64,000 nucleotides of DNA from contig NZ_SHLX01000002.1 in NCBI RefSeq assembly GCF_004764705.1, positions 310,001 through 374,000 on the forward strand. The letters run 5' to 3'. Under the pieces are notes generated by a model that ran no database searches, was not told where the DNA came from, and saw nothing but the letters and a program-made list of their open reading frames with translations. The translations under genes were made by a program, and so were the position numbers. Numbering within the stretch: the first letter of the stretch is position 1; each line of letters starts with the position of its first letter. This DNA is from Paenibacillus cymbidii. GTDB lineage: Bacteria; Bacillota; Bacilli; Paenibacillales; NBRC-103111. This document shows positions 53,962 to 63,384 of this stretch, in pieces.

Positions 53962-53982
53962 GGATATTATAGGTCTATAATA
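53957..53982. promoter_or_regulatory. Operator-like site 1 of the exporter gene
   Basis: TATTATAG-GT-CTATAATA at 53965-53982 is a perfect 8+8 inverted repeat, preceded by ATTATGGA. The first 16 bases (53957-53972) recur exactly at 54069-54084. Binding here would cover the -10 and start site. Confidence 0.65.
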
Positions 53983-54068
53983 AATTCCGCAAAGAACAGC
54001 ACCTGTTCCGCTACGTTCAAACGTTGCAGTCGCGAATCGCACAAAAACCGACGCCCTTTTGTACGCTA

Positions 54069-54092
54069 ATTATGGATATTATAGATCTACTA
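54069..54092. promoter_or_regulatory. Operator-like site 2 of the exporter gene
   Basis: ATTATGGATATTATAG-AT-CTACTAAG: left arm identical to site 1, right arm partly degenerate, 112 bp downstream and just before the ribosome site. Two-site repression by a TetR- or MarR-type regulator is likely; no such regulator is encoded nearby in the window. Confidence 0.55.
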
Positions 54093-54112
54093 AGGAAGTG
54101 AAGGAGAGAAAC

Positions 54113-55546
54113 ATGATGGAGCTAAAAAACAGCAAGCCCGGCCCGATCCTGTTCGCACTGATCGTCGGGATGTTTGTTGCCGCTTTGAACGAAACACTCA
54201 TGGGCAATGCCCTCCCCGAACTGATGAATTCGTTCGGCGTGTCCGCAACGACGGTCCAGTGGCTTGCGACCGCCTATTTGCTCGTCGTTGGCGTGCTCGT
54301 TCCGGTGACGGCGGTATTGCAGCAATGGTTCACTACCCGGCAAATGTTTCTGTCGGCAATGAGCCTGTTTTTCGTCGGTACGGTCATCTCGGCGATGTCG
54401 CCGGATTTCGTCGTGCTGCTGGCAGGGCGGATTATTCAGGCGATCGGGACCGGCATGCTGCTGCCGCTTACCATGAACGTCATCATGACCATTTACCCGG
54501 CGGAAAAACGGGGAGGCGCAATGGGGATGTTAGGGCTCGTCGTCATGTTCGCGCCGGCGATCGGCCCGACGCTGTCGGGGTTGATTGTTGACGGGCTATC
54601 CTGGCGCTGGCTGTTCTACCTTGTGCTGCCGTTCGCGCTGCTCTCGATTATCGTTGGCGTCGCTGTCCTGAGAAACGTGTCGGACGTCACGAAGCCGCGG
54701 ATCGACCTTCTGTCAGTCGGGCTGTCCACGATCGGCTTCGGCGGCATTGTGTTCGGGTTCAGCAAGGCCGGCGAGCTCGGTTGGTCGGTGCCGGAGGTGA
54801 TTTGGACCGTCACGGCGGGAGGTGTCGCCTTGGCGCTGTTCGTCTGGCGGCAACTGCTGCTCAAGGAGCCCGTCATGGATTTGCGGGCGTTTCGTTATCC
54901 CCTTTTTGCCCTTGTTGCGGTGCTGCTATTCGTGCTTCTGATGACGTTCTTCTCGTCGGCGATCATGCTTCCCATGTTTATGCAAGGAGTGCTGATGATG
55001 ACGGCATTCCAATCCGGATTGATCCTGCTTCCCGGCGGAATTGCCAACGGGCTGATGGCCCCGGTCTCCGGCAAGCTGTTCGACAAGTTCGGGCCTCGCG
55101 TTCTTGTCATTCCCGGACTTGTCGTTGCCGTCGCCTCGTTGTGGCTGTTCACCCGGTTCGACGAAACGACGACCACCGGCTTCCTCGTCGCCGTGCATAT
55201 CGCGCTGATGATCGGCATCGCGCTCGTGATGATGCCCGCCCAGACCGCCGGGCTTAACCAGTTGCCGCAGCATCTGCACCCGCACGGGACGGCGATCTTG
55301 AACACGCTGCAGCAAGTGTCCGGCGCCATCGGCACCGCATTGTACATCAGCATGATGTCGGGCGGACAGAAACGATACTTGAGCGGAGCGGGCGATCCGC
55401 AGTCGCCGGCGGAAATCGTCAAAGGGCTGGCCGCAGGCATCCATAATGCGTTCTGGATGGGTTTCATCATCGCACTGGCTGCGTTCGCACTCGGTCTCTT
55501 CCTCCGCAAAGGGAAATCGCCGGAGCCTGAACGGACGGCAGGTTGA
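54113..55546 (+). CDS. DHA2-family multidrug exporter (EmrB/LmrB-like MFS)
   Basis: A 477-residue transporter with about 14 membrane spans, exporting drugs by proton antiport. The start at 54113 (ATGATG, AAGGAGAG upstream) is preferred to the longer frame from 54059, which runs through the second operator. Motifs: NETLMGNALPELMNSFGVSA, VQWLATAYLLVVGVLVP, GRIIQAIGTGMLLPLTMN and the motif C region MFAPAIGPTLSGLIVDGLSW then RWLFYLVLP. It converges with the HD-GYP gene, only 16 bases away. The twin operator suggests drug-inducible derepression. Confidence 0.9.
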   Translation: MMELKNSKPGPILFALIVGMFVAALNETLMGNALPELMNSFGVSATTVQWLATAYLLVVGVLVPVTAVLQQWFTTRQMFLSAMSLFFVGTVISAMSPDFVVLLAGRIIQAIGTGMLLPLTMNVIMTIYPAEKRGGAMGMLGLVVMFAPAIGPTLSGLIVDGLSWRWLFYLVLPFALLSIIVGVAVLRNVSDVTKPRIDLLSVGLSTIGFGGIVFGFSKAGELGWSVPEVIWTVTAGGVALALFVWRQLLLKEPVMDLRAFRYPLFALVAVLLFVLLMTFFSSAIMLPMFMQGVLMMTAFQSGLILLPGGIANGLMAPVSGKLFDKFGPRVLVIPGLVVAVASLWLFTRFDETTTTGFLVAVHIALMIGIALVMMPAQTAGLNQLPQHLHPHGTAILNTLQQVSGAIGTALYISMMSGGQKRYLSGAGDPQSPAEIVKGLAAGIHNAFWMGFIIALAAFALGLFLRKGKSPEPERTAG

Positions 55547-55562
55547 CGACCGGCCCGGAGCG

Positions 55563-56573
55563 TCAAATGATGCGTTCCAGGCCGATCGTATGCTCCTTGC
55601 TCAGATCGATATAGGTGCCGTTCACTTCCACAAGCGGCTGGGCGGGCGCGTCCGGGCTGACCAGAATGATTTTCCCTTCGAGCCCGTTCGAAAGGACGAC
55701 CCGGTTGCCGATGGCCAGGTCCATGATCTGTTTGACGAAGCGCAGCGTAATGGTCGGATCGAGACTGCCGTACGCCAGTTCGGACAACGCCTGCAACGCC
55801 TTGTGGAACGGCACGGCCTCCTTGTAGACGCGCTTCGAAATCATCGCGTGAAACACATCCGCAACCGCGATCATTTTGCTGTACGGGTCGATGTCCTTGC
55901 TTTTCCGGCCGTTCGGATACCCGCTCCCGTCCTCGCGCTCATGGTGCTGCAGCGCCGCGAGCGCCTGCCGCCGCGATATCCCTCTCGTACCTGCAATCAA
56001 TTCGTAGCCGTACACCGTATGCCGTTTGATTTGTTCGAATTCGTCGGCTGTCAGCTTGTCCGGCTTGTTCAGCACGAACGGCGATACTTTGGTTTTGCCT
56101 ACGTCGTGCAGGAGACCCGCAAGCATCAGTTCTTGCAGTTCCTCTCCGTCCAATCCGTTTGCGTTGCCGATCATTCTGGCCAGCATGGCGACACCGATGC
56201 TGTGTTTGTATGTATAGTCGTCGTGCTGCTCCAAGTAGATAAAGATAGGTTTCAGGTCGGTTTGTTCACTGATCTGCACGACTTTCGGGAGAATGCTGCG
56301 GCGAATATCGTCGTACGGAATCCGATCGGAATGGCGGATCTTCTCAAATGTCAGTTTGATTTCGCGGATGGCGGAATCGACCAGTTCCACCACGGCCCCG
56401 GGCTCCACGTCTTCGTCGTCGAGCCCGATGCGCAGATGCTCGAGCAGATCGATTTCTTTGCTGGACAGCAGCGTGAAGGCCGGAATGATCAATGCTCCTT
56501 GGCGGTTATAAACGTTTCTGTTGACGCGCATGCCTTCGCGCCGATAGCGGCTGACGTACGAGTCTTTCATCAT
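55563..56573 (-). CDS. HD-GYP domain protein, likely c-di-GMP phosphodiesterase
   Basis: A 336-residue protein from the ATG at 56573, which has AGGGGGC upstream. Residues ~1-110 are an uncharacterised N-terminal domain. The HD-GYP domain carries YKHSIGVAMLARMIG, LLHDVGKTKVSP (HD), QHHEREDGSGYPNG (HHExxDGxGYP, complete) and KMIAVADVFHAMISKRVYK. It hydrolyses c-di-GMP and so favours motility over sessile growth. It lies 30 bases after the FapA-family gene on the same strand, so the two are probably co-transcribed. Confidence 0.92.
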   Translation of the reverse strand: MMKDSYVSRYRREGMRVNRNVYNRQGALIIPAFTLLSSKEIDLLEHLRIGLDDEDVEPGAVVELVDSAIREIKLTFEKIRHSDRIPYDDIRRSILPKVVQISEQTDLKPIFIYLEQHDDYTYKHSIGVAMLARMIGNANGLDGEELQELMLAGLLHDVGKTKVSPFVLNKPDKLTADEFEQIKRHTVYGYELIAGTRGISRRQALAALQHHEREDGSGYPNGRKSKDIDPYSKMIAVADVFHAMISKRVYKEAVPFHKALQALSELAYGSLDPTITLRFVKQIMDLAIGNRVVLSNGLEGKIILVSPDAPAQPLVEVNGTYIDLSKEHTIGLERII

Positions 56574-56603
56574 CGAAGCCCCCTGTTTCATCCCGCATGA
56601 AAG

Positions 56604-58451
56604 CTACTTCACATCTTGAACATGATAGATCATGTTTTCCACCGGTTCAAAAATGTCCCTGCAATACTTCCCGATGCAAATTCGCCCCGACAGCATCTTT
56701 TGTACCGATATGTGCTTCTTCGCTTTCAGCAGCGATCCGACGCCCGTTTGTCCGCCGATCGTTTTCGCCGTGATGCTTCCTCCCGCTTCCAGGCTCGACC
56801 CGCGGCAAACCGCCGTGTCCCGGACGAAGACGATATCCCCCGCCGCAAACAAGTCGCTGCTCACCACCCCGTCATTCTCCACGAGAATGTCCCCGTTGGA
56901 TTTGAGTTCGCTTCGGTGGCACTGGTTGAGCTTGATTTCCGACTTCTCCTCCTGCATGCGGGCTACTTCCTGATGCGTTTCCTGCAGCAGAGTGACGATG
57001 CTTTGCACAAAACTGGCGGTCGCGACTTCGAGCAATTGAGCCGGTTGCAGCAGAAGCGCGCACATTTCCTGAAGCTTCCCGTATTCCTTCTGCTTGATAT
57101 GCCTGATGCTGGCGATGATCGACAGCAGCTCGACAACCGTCGCCGGAATGTCCTTGAACTTGTTCTCCATCAGCAGGATCACGATTTGCCCGTAGCGGAC
57201 CTTGCTGTTCTTCGCTTCCAACGTCTGTTGAAGCATAAGCGAAGCGGCCTGCAGCTTGGCGATCTGCTCGCTGAGAATTTTGGACGCATTGTACAGCCGG
57301 TTGAACATAACGCCGAAATAACCGCAATACAGCTTGCTGCCGAGCACATTGCCCCTGACGTAAACGCTTCCGGTTGCGGTAATCGTGGCCTGATACACAT
57401 TTCCGTACACGTACACGTTCCCAAGCGATTCGATAATCATATGGTCCGTCACATTGCCGTACACGATCACGTCGCCGGCGAAGACGATATTGCCGGTCTC
57501 GATATCGACGTCTCCGTAAACGACATAAGAGGTCGAAATATCGAACGTTTTGATCTTTCCGCCCGTAATGCGCGGCCTTCCGCTCTTCAGCGCCTTGATC
57601 TTGCCGTCGGCCGTCCATTCGACCGAAGGCTTGGCTACGATCATGATATCCTTCGGCGCGGCCGGGACGATCACATTGCCGTAAACGTCGTAACCCGGGA
57701 TACCATCCACCGGCGGCAGTTTGCGGGCGATCAACTCGCCGCTTCCGACAGTAGGGATCTGCAGATGGTTGCGAAAATCGACGGTGCCGGAAACTTCGAA
57801 AAACTGGCTTTCCACCTGTTCCGAAAAATAAATTTCGAGCTCCGCATCTTTCCCCGGGACGGCTTCCTTGCCCGCCGCGATCAAGACCGGCTTATAGGTT
57901 GGATGCTCCAGTTCCCGTTGAATGGCAGCGATATCCAGCACAGCACGAATGGCCTTCAGCTCGATGTGGCCGACGACATCCGACAAGTGGACCGTTGCCA
58001 GCACGATCTCCTTGTTCTCCTCGGCCGCAATCGTCAGCTTGTTCCCCCGCGCCGTCTCCGTGAGCCGCCAAGCGCAGCGCTCCTTCGCGTGCAAATGGAA
58101 ATGGGCGTGCAGCTTGTTCTTCGACACGGTAATGCCGAACAGCGATTTTTCTTCGATTTCCCAACGAATGCTGTCTTTGGAGGAGACGGCCACTTCGGCT
58201 TGTACATGCTGCCCGTTGACGATCAGCCTCACCGGGCCTTCGGCGCGTATGAGCGGCGGCTTGCCTCCTTCGTCCGGATCGCGCACGACAATGGTTTGAT
58301 CCTTCACCTGCACCCAGCCGTCCCGGTCGGTCCAATTCGCTTCGCCGCCGGCGCTGTTGTCGACTTCTTTGACGGTTGCCACATTGACTTCGTCTTCCAG
58401 CTTCAGCTGATTGATGAGACGCGTCAATTCGAGTTCGGTCACCTCTCCCAT
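56604..58451 (-). CDS. FapA-family (DUF342) polymer-like protein
   Basis: About 615 residues; the start at 58451 is tentative, since the frame opens at a GTG at 58508 and no start has an ideal ribosome site. Residues ~170-400 contain the FapA/DUF342 beta repeats: PPVDGIPGYDVYGNVIVPAA, then VYGDVDIETGNIVFAGDVIV and YGNVTDHMIIESLGNVYVYG, a right-handed beta-solenoid. A helical coiled-coil insert (~410-530) and a second beta block (LKSNGDILVENDGVVSSDLF) follow. FapA proteins are linked to flagellar assembly in Gram-negatives but are also found in spore formers with unknown role. Co-transcription with an HD-GYP phosphodiesterase suggests a motility or surface function. Confidence 0.85.
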   Translation of the reverse strand: MGEVTELELTRLINQLKLEDEVNVATVKEVDNSAGGEANWTDRDGWVQVKDQTIVVRDPDEGGKPPLIRAEGPVRLIVNGQHVQAEVAVSSKDSIRWEIEEKSLFGITVSKNKLHAHFHLHAKERCAWRLTETARGNKLTIAAEENKEIVLATVHLSDVVGHIELKAIRAVLDIAAIQRELEHPTYKPVLIAAGKEAVPGKDAELEIYFSEQVESQFFEVSGTVDFRNHLQIPTVGSGELIARKLPPVDGIPGYDVYGNVIVPAAPKDIMIVAKPSVEWTADGKIKALKSGRPRITGGKIKTFDISTSYVVYGDVDIETGNIVFAGDVIVYGNVTDHMIIESLGNVYVYGNVYQATITATGSVYVRGNVLGSKLYCGYFGVMFNRLYNASKILSEQIAKLQAASLMLQQTLEAKNSKVRYGQIVILLMENKFKDIPATVVELLSIIASIRHIKQKEYGKLQEMCALLLQPAQLLEVATASFVQSIVTLLQETHQEVARMQEEKSEIKLNQCHRSELKSNGDILVENDGVVSSDLFAAGDIVFVRDTAVCRGSSLEAGGSITAKTIGGQTGVGSLLKAKKHISVQKMLSGRICIGKYCRDIFEPVENMIYHVQDVK

Positions 58452-58525
58452 CTCGCATCGCACACCTTTCGAACCAATTGGTACAAATGACGGCAGCCAT
58501 TTGTTCACCGCTTGACAACCGAAAT

Positions 58526-58555
58526 AAAAAACACATCACCCGACGGATGATGTGT
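58526..58555 (-). terminator. Leftward terminator upstream of the fapA gene
   Basis: On the minus strand ACACATCA and TGATGTGT pair around a 9-base loop, then TTTTTTATT. It would stop transcription coming from the tRNA side. Confidence 0.8.
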
Positions 58556-58894
58556 GCGACATCCAGTTCGGCGGCTTGGCGACCATAGAACGGGCTTGTT
58601 CATTAGGTCCATAGCTTTGCGTCCCAATCTTTCGAAAGGTTTGCTATTATCGTTGGAGCTTCTATTCAAATATCATACCAATGCACTAACAGAAACAAAT
58701 CGCGTAATACTTGAGTACTACTCACTTAGAGTATATTCACGAAACGTAAACTTTTCAACCTCTTTTTGTGACTTTTTTAACAAAAACCGGGCCGCTTAGG
58801 GTCAAACGGCGTATGGATTCCGGAGGGAGGGCGAAGCTGTATTTCTTTCTATGAAAAAAGCCGGCGTCGATGGGGAAATAGGCGGCGTGCCGGT
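58556..58894. other. Gene-free, AT-rich stretch
   Basis: No gene, RNA or repeat was recognised between the terminator at 58526 and the hairpin repeats at 58895. Confidence 0.6.
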
Positions 58895-58991
58895 TCGAAA
58901 ATAAGCCCAATAGCCAGTGTTTTTGCTGGCTATTTTTGATGATCCGCCAAAAAGTGGGCGAATAAGCCATTTTTTATCGGCTATTTTTGCG
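58895..58991. repeat. Hairpin repeat (family A), two copies, inverted orientation
   Basis: AATAGCCAG/CTGGCTATT at 58909-58934 and GCGAATAAGCCAT...ATCGGCTATTTTTGCG at 58958-58991. In order and spacing they correspond to the reverse complement of the first two hairpins of the block at 230-430. Confidence 0.8.
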
Positions 58992-59100
58992 TGGGGTCTG
59001 TTTCGCAATGCTCAGTCCGCCAAACCGCGGCGGTCCAAGCCATCCTGGCGTTATGCCCCCTTGACCACAAATACGTCTTCTATTTGTTGCAAAATAAAAA

Positions 59101-59124
59101 GAAAGCTTACGACTGTAAGCTTTC
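59101..59124 (-). terminator. Terminator of the tRNA cluster
   Basis: On the minus strand GAAAGCTTAC and GTAAGCTTTC form a perfect 10-bp stem around AGTC, followed by TTTTTATTTT. Confidence 0.93.
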
Positions 59125-59139
59125 GGACGGTTGATCTTA

Positions 59140-59213
59140 TGGAGCGGGTGATGGGAATCGAACCCACGCTACCAGCTTGGAAGGCTGGAGTTCTACCATT
59201 GAACTACACCCGC
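59140..59213 (-). tRNA. tRNA-Gly (TCC)
   Basis: 74 bases including CCA: acceptor GCGGGTG/CACCCGC, anticodon loop CTTCCAA (TCC), T-loop GGTTCGATTCC. Encoded CCA end. Last of four tRNAs in the transcript. Confidence 0.97.
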
Positions 59214-59230
59214 AACTGGTTACAAAATAA

Positions 59231-59307
59231 TGGTCGGGACGACACGATTTGAACATGCGACCCCCTGGTCCCAAACCAGGTGCTCTACCAAGCTGAGCTA
59301 CGTCCCG
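59231..59307 (-). tRNA. tRNA-Pro (TGG)
   Basis: 77 bases including CCA: acceptor CGGGACG/CGTCCCG, anticodon loop TTTGGGA (TGG), T-loop TGTTCAAATC. Encoded CCA end. Confidence 0.97.
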
Positions 59308-59358
59308 TAAAACCGATTGCAGCGCCATAATCCAATTCCAACCGCTGCAAGAAAAAAA

Positions 59359-59435
59359 TGGCGCACCCTGAGAGATTCGAACTCCCGACCTTTTGATTCG
59401 TAGTCAAACGCTCTATCCAGCTGAGCTAAGGGTGC
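59359..59435 (-). tRNA. tRNA-Arg (ACG)
   Basis: 77 bases including CCA: acceptor GCACCCT/AGGGTGC, anticodon loop CTACGAA (ACG, read as inosine), T-loop AGTTCGAATCT. Confidence 0.97.
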
Positions 59436-59439
59436 ATAA

Positions 59440-59514
59440 TGGAGCGGACGACGGGAATCGAACCCGCGACCCTCGCCTTGGCAAGGCGATGCTCTACCGC
59501 TGAGCCACGTCCGC
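59440..59514 (-). tRNA. tRNA-Gly (GCC)
   Basis: 75 bases including CCA: acceptor GCGGACG/CGTCCGC, anticodon loop TTGCCAA (GCC), T-loop GGTTCGATTCC. First of the four tRNAs. Confidence 0.97.
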
Positions 59515-59687
59515 AAAATGAATTCCGATGTTTCGAAAAAGCGCCTCAAAGCCTTGATACATCTGGCTTTTTCTTTCGCTTCGTTATGTTGTCCTCAACA
59601 GCGACAAGAACTAATATAACAGGTTTACAACTAAAATGCAAACCCTTTTCGCAAAAAACTTTTCGCGCGATCCCCCCCGCCGGGTAA

Positions 59688-59714
59688 ACCCGCCCTGCCA
59701 AGAGCAGGACGGGT
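59688..59714 (-). terminator. Terminator after the third binding-protein gene
   Basis: On the minus strand ACCCGTCCTGC and GCAGGGCGGGT pair around TCTTG, followed by only TTACC, so the tail is weak. It lies 15 bases after the stop. Confidence 0.6.
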
Positions 59715-59728
59715 CGCGCCGCGGAAGC

Positions 59729-61330
59729 TTATTTGCCGATTTTGCTCATGAAGTCGATGTATTCCTTCTCGGCATCGGCGGTGGCCGGGTACCATTCTTT
59801 CGTCAGGAAATCCTGGAACTGCTGCTGCGATACCGTACCGAGGACAAATTTCATCTCCAGGTCGTCTTTCTTCTTCACCAGGTCCGGGATCGAGCTGTTC
59901 AGGTTCAAAATTTTCGGCGAACGTACGGCCGGCACGTTGGTGACGGTCATCTGTTTCGTCGCCGCCTCAAGATCTTTATTGAACTTCGCCAGCTTCTCGT
60001 CGGTGTCCGCGCCTTCGATGATGGCGCCGGCACCGCCCACCGCATTGGCCAGCGTCATGTACGTGCTGGTCAGCGTCGCTTGTTTGGTCGCTTGATCGGC
60101 CGTACGGCTGATCTTCTTCGTTGCCGGATCGTAACTGTCGAAGGTTACGCCTTTAACGCCAAGCTGCAGCAGCGCGTTCGCTTCGGCCGTGTTGCCCCAG
60201 TCGAGGAATTTCAGTACGGCGTCAACGTTCTTGCTCGACTTGGCGATCATCCAACCGCCCCACATTGCCGGTGTCACCCAGTCGTTGGCGACGCCCTTGG
60301 CGTCCTTCAGCACGCCGGAATACGAAAATTTATGAATGGAATCCTTATCCTTCGACGTGTTGGCCACGACCTGATATTGGTGCGAGTAGCGGATGCCGAT
60401 TTTGCCCTGGTTCATCTTCTCCTCGTCCACGTAAATTTTGTTGACGAGGAATTCGGGGTCGATCAGTTTCTCGTCGTTCAGCTTCTTCAGGTAGGTCAGG
60501 TACGGGATGTAGCCGGACATTTTCTCGCGGATTTTGTACGTGCCGTCCGTGTCTTTCGCCCCGAGCATGATCGGCAGATCAAACGCCGCCGCAAGGAAGT
60601 TCGAGGAATTCCAGAACGAGTTGGTGCCGAGCGACGGGTTGGAGAAGCTAAGGCAATACGTGTCCGCTTTGCCGTTGCCGTCCGGATCGTTCTTCGTAAA
60701 CGCATTGCACACGTTGGTGAATTCGTCGAGCGTCGTAGGCGCTTTCAAATTCAGTTTGTCCAGCCACTGCTGGTTGATCATGTATCCCCAATGGTTGACG
60801 ATGTTCGTCCGCGGGATAATATACGTTTTGCCGTCGTTTACGGACTTCACCGCGTCCCACGTATCCTTGGAAATGTTTTTCATCAGGTTCGGGTACTTGG
60901 CGATCTTGTCGTCGAGCGGTGTCAGCAAGCCGTTCTTCGCCCATGTCTCCATGTTGGCGTCGGCGCCGCCCCAGTTGTAGATCAGGTCGGGCAAGTCGCC
61001 GGAAGCCATCAATACTTGCAGCTTGTCGACATAGTTGTTGATCGGCGGCGCTTCGATCGACAGCTTGACGTTGGCCAGTTTCTCCATCTCGGCGACGACC
61101 GGGTTATTTTCGAACACGATGCCGGCATTGACCCGATTGAACATCTTGATCGCCGCAGGCGCCGCAGGCGTTGCCGCCGCGGACGGCTTGGCGCTCGTTC
61201 CTGCGCTTGCGCCCGGGCTTGGGCTGGAAGCGCTGTCCTTTTTGTCGTCCGAGCCGCAGGCGACCGCAACGGCGCTGACGAGAAGAAGGCTGGCAACAGT
61301 GGCAATGACTCTTTTTCTCGATTGTTTCAT
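59729..61330 (-). CDS. Extracellular sugar-binding lipoprotein, LplA type (third system)
   Basis: A 533-residue lipoprotein starting at the ATG at 61330 (AGGGAGAG upstream). The signal peptide ends in AVAVACGS (Cys25), followed by a Ser/Ala/Pro linker. The calcium-loop-like NDPDGNGKADTYCLSFS is present. It lies 87 bases after the LplC-type permease, so the order here is lplB-lplC-lplA, unlike the second system. A further binding-protein gene lies upstream (63427), but a strong terminator separates them. Confidence 0.9.
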   Translation of the reverse strand: MKQSRKRVIATVASLLLVSAVAVACGSDDKKDSASSPSPGASAGTSAKPSAAATPAAPAAIKMFNRVNAGIVFENNPVVAEMEKLANVKLSIEAPPINNYVDKLQVLMASGDLPDLIYNWGGADANMETWAKNGLLTPLDDKIAKYPNLMKNISKDTWDAVKSVNDGKTYIIPRTNIVNHWGYMINQQWLDKLNLKAPTTLDEFTNVCNAFTKNDPDGNGKADTYCLSFSNPSLGTNSFWNSSNFLAAAFDLPIMLGAKDTDGTYKIREKMSGYIPYLTYLKKLNDEKLIDPEFLVNKIYVDEEKMNQGKIGIRYSHQYQVVANTSKDKDSIHKFSYSGVLKDAKGVANDWVTPAMWGGWMIAKSSKNVDAVLKFLDWGNTAEANALLQLGVKGVTFDSYDPATKKISRTADQATKQATLTSTYMTLANAVGGAGAIIEGADTDEKLAKFNKDLEAATKQMTVTNVPAVRSPKILNLNSSIPDLVKKKDDLEMKFVLGTVSQQQFQDFLTKEWYPATADAEKEYIDFMSKIGK

Positions 61331-61417
61331 TTTCCAACTCTCCCTTTTTTCGTGATCTATTACAACTGCGGGTTGCGCAGCAGCAATCGGTGGTGAGGTG
61401 AGGAAACTCAGGCGAAG

Positions 61418-62284
61418 CTACCCTTTGATCGAACCGATCAGCATGCCTTTCATGAAAAACCGCTGCAGGAACGGATATACGGTAATGATCGGCAGCGTCG
61501 CAAAAATGATGATCGCCATCTTGATCGTAAACACGGTCACGCCGCTAGTATCGTTCACGTCCTTGGCAATGCCTCCGTCGTCGACGACCAAATCGCGCAG
61601 GATCAGCATCAGCGGCCACAAATCCCGTTTGGACGTGTAGATGATGGCGGAGAAAAACGTGTTCCACTGCGTCACCGCATGGAAAATAACGAACGTGGCG
61701 ATGGCCGGCTTCGACAACGGAATGATGATTTTATAGAGTACCTTGAATTCGTTCGCCCCGTCAATAAACGCCGATTCCTCAAGACTCGCCGGGATGGAGG
61801 CGACGAAATTTTTCATCAGGATCAGGTTGTAGGCGCCGAGCACCCCGGGAAGAATCATGCTCCACAGCGTGTTGTACAGGTGCAGCTCCTTGACCAGATA
61901 GAAGTTCGGGATCAGGCCGCCGTTGAAGAACATCGTAAACGTGATGAAGATCAGCACAACGTTGCGGCCTTTCAAATCCGTCTTGGACAGCGGATACGCC
62001 GAGATCAGCATCAGCGAAATGTTCAGCGCCACGCCGATGACGGTAATCAGTATGGTGTTACGATACCCGGACCACATCTGCGGCATGCGGAAAATTTGCT
62101 CGTAAGCGCCGAACTCGAAATGATGCGGAATCATCCGCAGCGGATGCGCCAGGTAATCGTCGTACGGCGTAATCGAAAAGACCAGCACGTAGTAGAACGG
62201 GAACAAACAGATCAGCGCGAACAAGGTAATGAGGATATAGTTGAAGCTGTCGAATATTTTATCGCCGAACGATCGGATCGTCAT
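61418..62284 (-). CDS. ABC transporter permease, LplC/YtcP type (third system)
   Basis: A 288-residue CUT1 permease with about six spans (ILITLFALICLFPFYYVLVF first) and the EAA-type loop LEESAFIDGANEFKVLYKII then IPLSKPAIATF. It ends in FMKGMLIGSIKG. GGAGG lies 8 bases before the ATG. It follows the LplB-type gene by 37 bases and forms the importer together with it and the lipoprotein at 59729. It resembles the first system's permease but is clearly distinct. Confidence 0.9.
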   Translation of the reverse strand: MTIRSFGDKIFDSFNYILITLFALICLFPFYYVLVFSITPYDDYLAHPLRMIPHHFEFGAYEQIFRMPQMWSGYRNTILITVIGVALNISLMLISAYPLSKTDLKGRNVVLIFITFTMFFNGGLIPNFYLVKELHLYNTLWSMILPGVLGAYNLILMKNFVASIPASLEESAFIDGANEFKVLYKIIIPLSKPAIATFVIFHAVTQWNTFFSAIIYTSKRDLWPLMLILRDLVVDDGGIAKDVNDTSGVTVFTIKMAIIIFATLPIITVYPFLQRFFMKGMLIGSIKG

Positions 62285-62321
62285 CGGGGCTGCCTCCTTG
62301 GTTGCGGTATGATGCGGCCGG

Positions 62322-63242
62322 TTACCATATGCCGTCCTCTTTCATCAGCTTGGCCAGCCAGTTGCCGAGGAGCAGGAAGATCAGTCCGATCACGGAAGTG
62401 AACAACCCGACCGTCGTGCCGAAGGCGAAACGGCCGCCGAGAATGCCGACCCGGTACGCGTAAGTCTCGAACACCTCGGATACGTCCAGATTCATCGGGT
62501 TCTGCAGCACGAAAATTTGCTCGAAGCCGTTGCCCATAATTTGTCCCAGCCGCAAAATGAACAGAATAATGATCGTCGACTTGATCCCCGGAATCGTAAC
62601 GTACCACAGCTTCTGCATTTTGCTGGCGCCATCGATGCCCGCCGCCTCGTACAGCTCCGAGTTGATGCCCGCGATCGCCGCCAGGTAGATGATGCTTCCC
62701 CAGCCCGCGTCCTTCCAGATGCTGCTAAGTACGACGATCGGACGGAAGTAGTCGTTGTCGGCCAGGTAGAAGATCGGCTCAGCGCCGAACTGGCTCATGA
62801 AAATATTGACGATCCCCCATGTCGGGGACAGGAAGTTGACCAGAATGCCGCCGATGACGACCCACGAGATGAAGTGAGGCAAATAAATGATCGTTTGCGA
62901 CACCCGCTGGAACACGAGGCTGCGCACTTCGTTCAGCATCAGCGCCAATATGATCGGAAACGGGAAGCCGAAGACGATGCGCAATAACCCGAGGTAAAGC
63001 GAATTCCAGAATACTTTGTAAAAATCGCTGAGCCCGAACATGTAGCGGAAATTCTCAAAGCCGATCCACGGGCTGCGCAAAATGCCCTTGGCAAAGTTGA
63101 AATCCTTGAAAGCCATCAGCACGCCGTACATCGGAATGTAGTTGAAAATAAAGAAGTACACCACGCACGGAAGCAGCAGCACGTACAAATACTTCTTCTT
63201 ATTTAAGTAGCGCCAGGCGCTCCTCATCGTTGCCGAGCTCAT
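62322..63242 (-). CDS. ABC transporter permease, LplB type (third system)
   Basis: A 306-residue CUT1 permease from the ATG at 63242 (AGAGGTG upstream); the frame continues to 63332 but those residues run through the intergenic region without a ribosome site. YVLLLPCVVYFFIFNYIPMY is the first span and YEAAGIDGASKMQKLWYVTI the EAA loop, then PGIKSTIIIL. First gene of its operon, downstream of the terminator at 63385. Confidence 0.9.
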   Translation of the reverse strand: MSSATMRSAWRYLNKKKYLYVLLLPCVVYFFIFNYIPMYGVLMAFKDFNFAKGILRSPWIGFENFRYMFGLSDFYKVFWNSLYLGLLRIVFGFPFPIILALMLNEVRSLVFQRVSQTIIYLPHFISWVVIGGILVNFLSPTWGIVNIFMSQFGAEPIFYLADNDYFRPIVVLSSIWKDAGWGSIIYLAAIAGINSELYEAAGIDGASKMQKLWYVTIPGIKSTIIILFILRLGQIMGNGFEQIFVLQNPMNLDVSEVFETYAYRVGILGGRFAFGTTVGLFTSVIGLIFLLLGNWLAKLMKEDGIW

Positions 63243-63384
63243 TCGCTTCACCTCTTGATCGTTCTTGTTGCCTTGCTTTTGTCTGATCTCTGGCTGCTTC
63301 CTCAGTGTACCCGTTCCGCCGATTGCCAACATCTACGAACATTGGGGAAACGGATACAATCTTTAGGTGCGCTGGGCGAATGGA

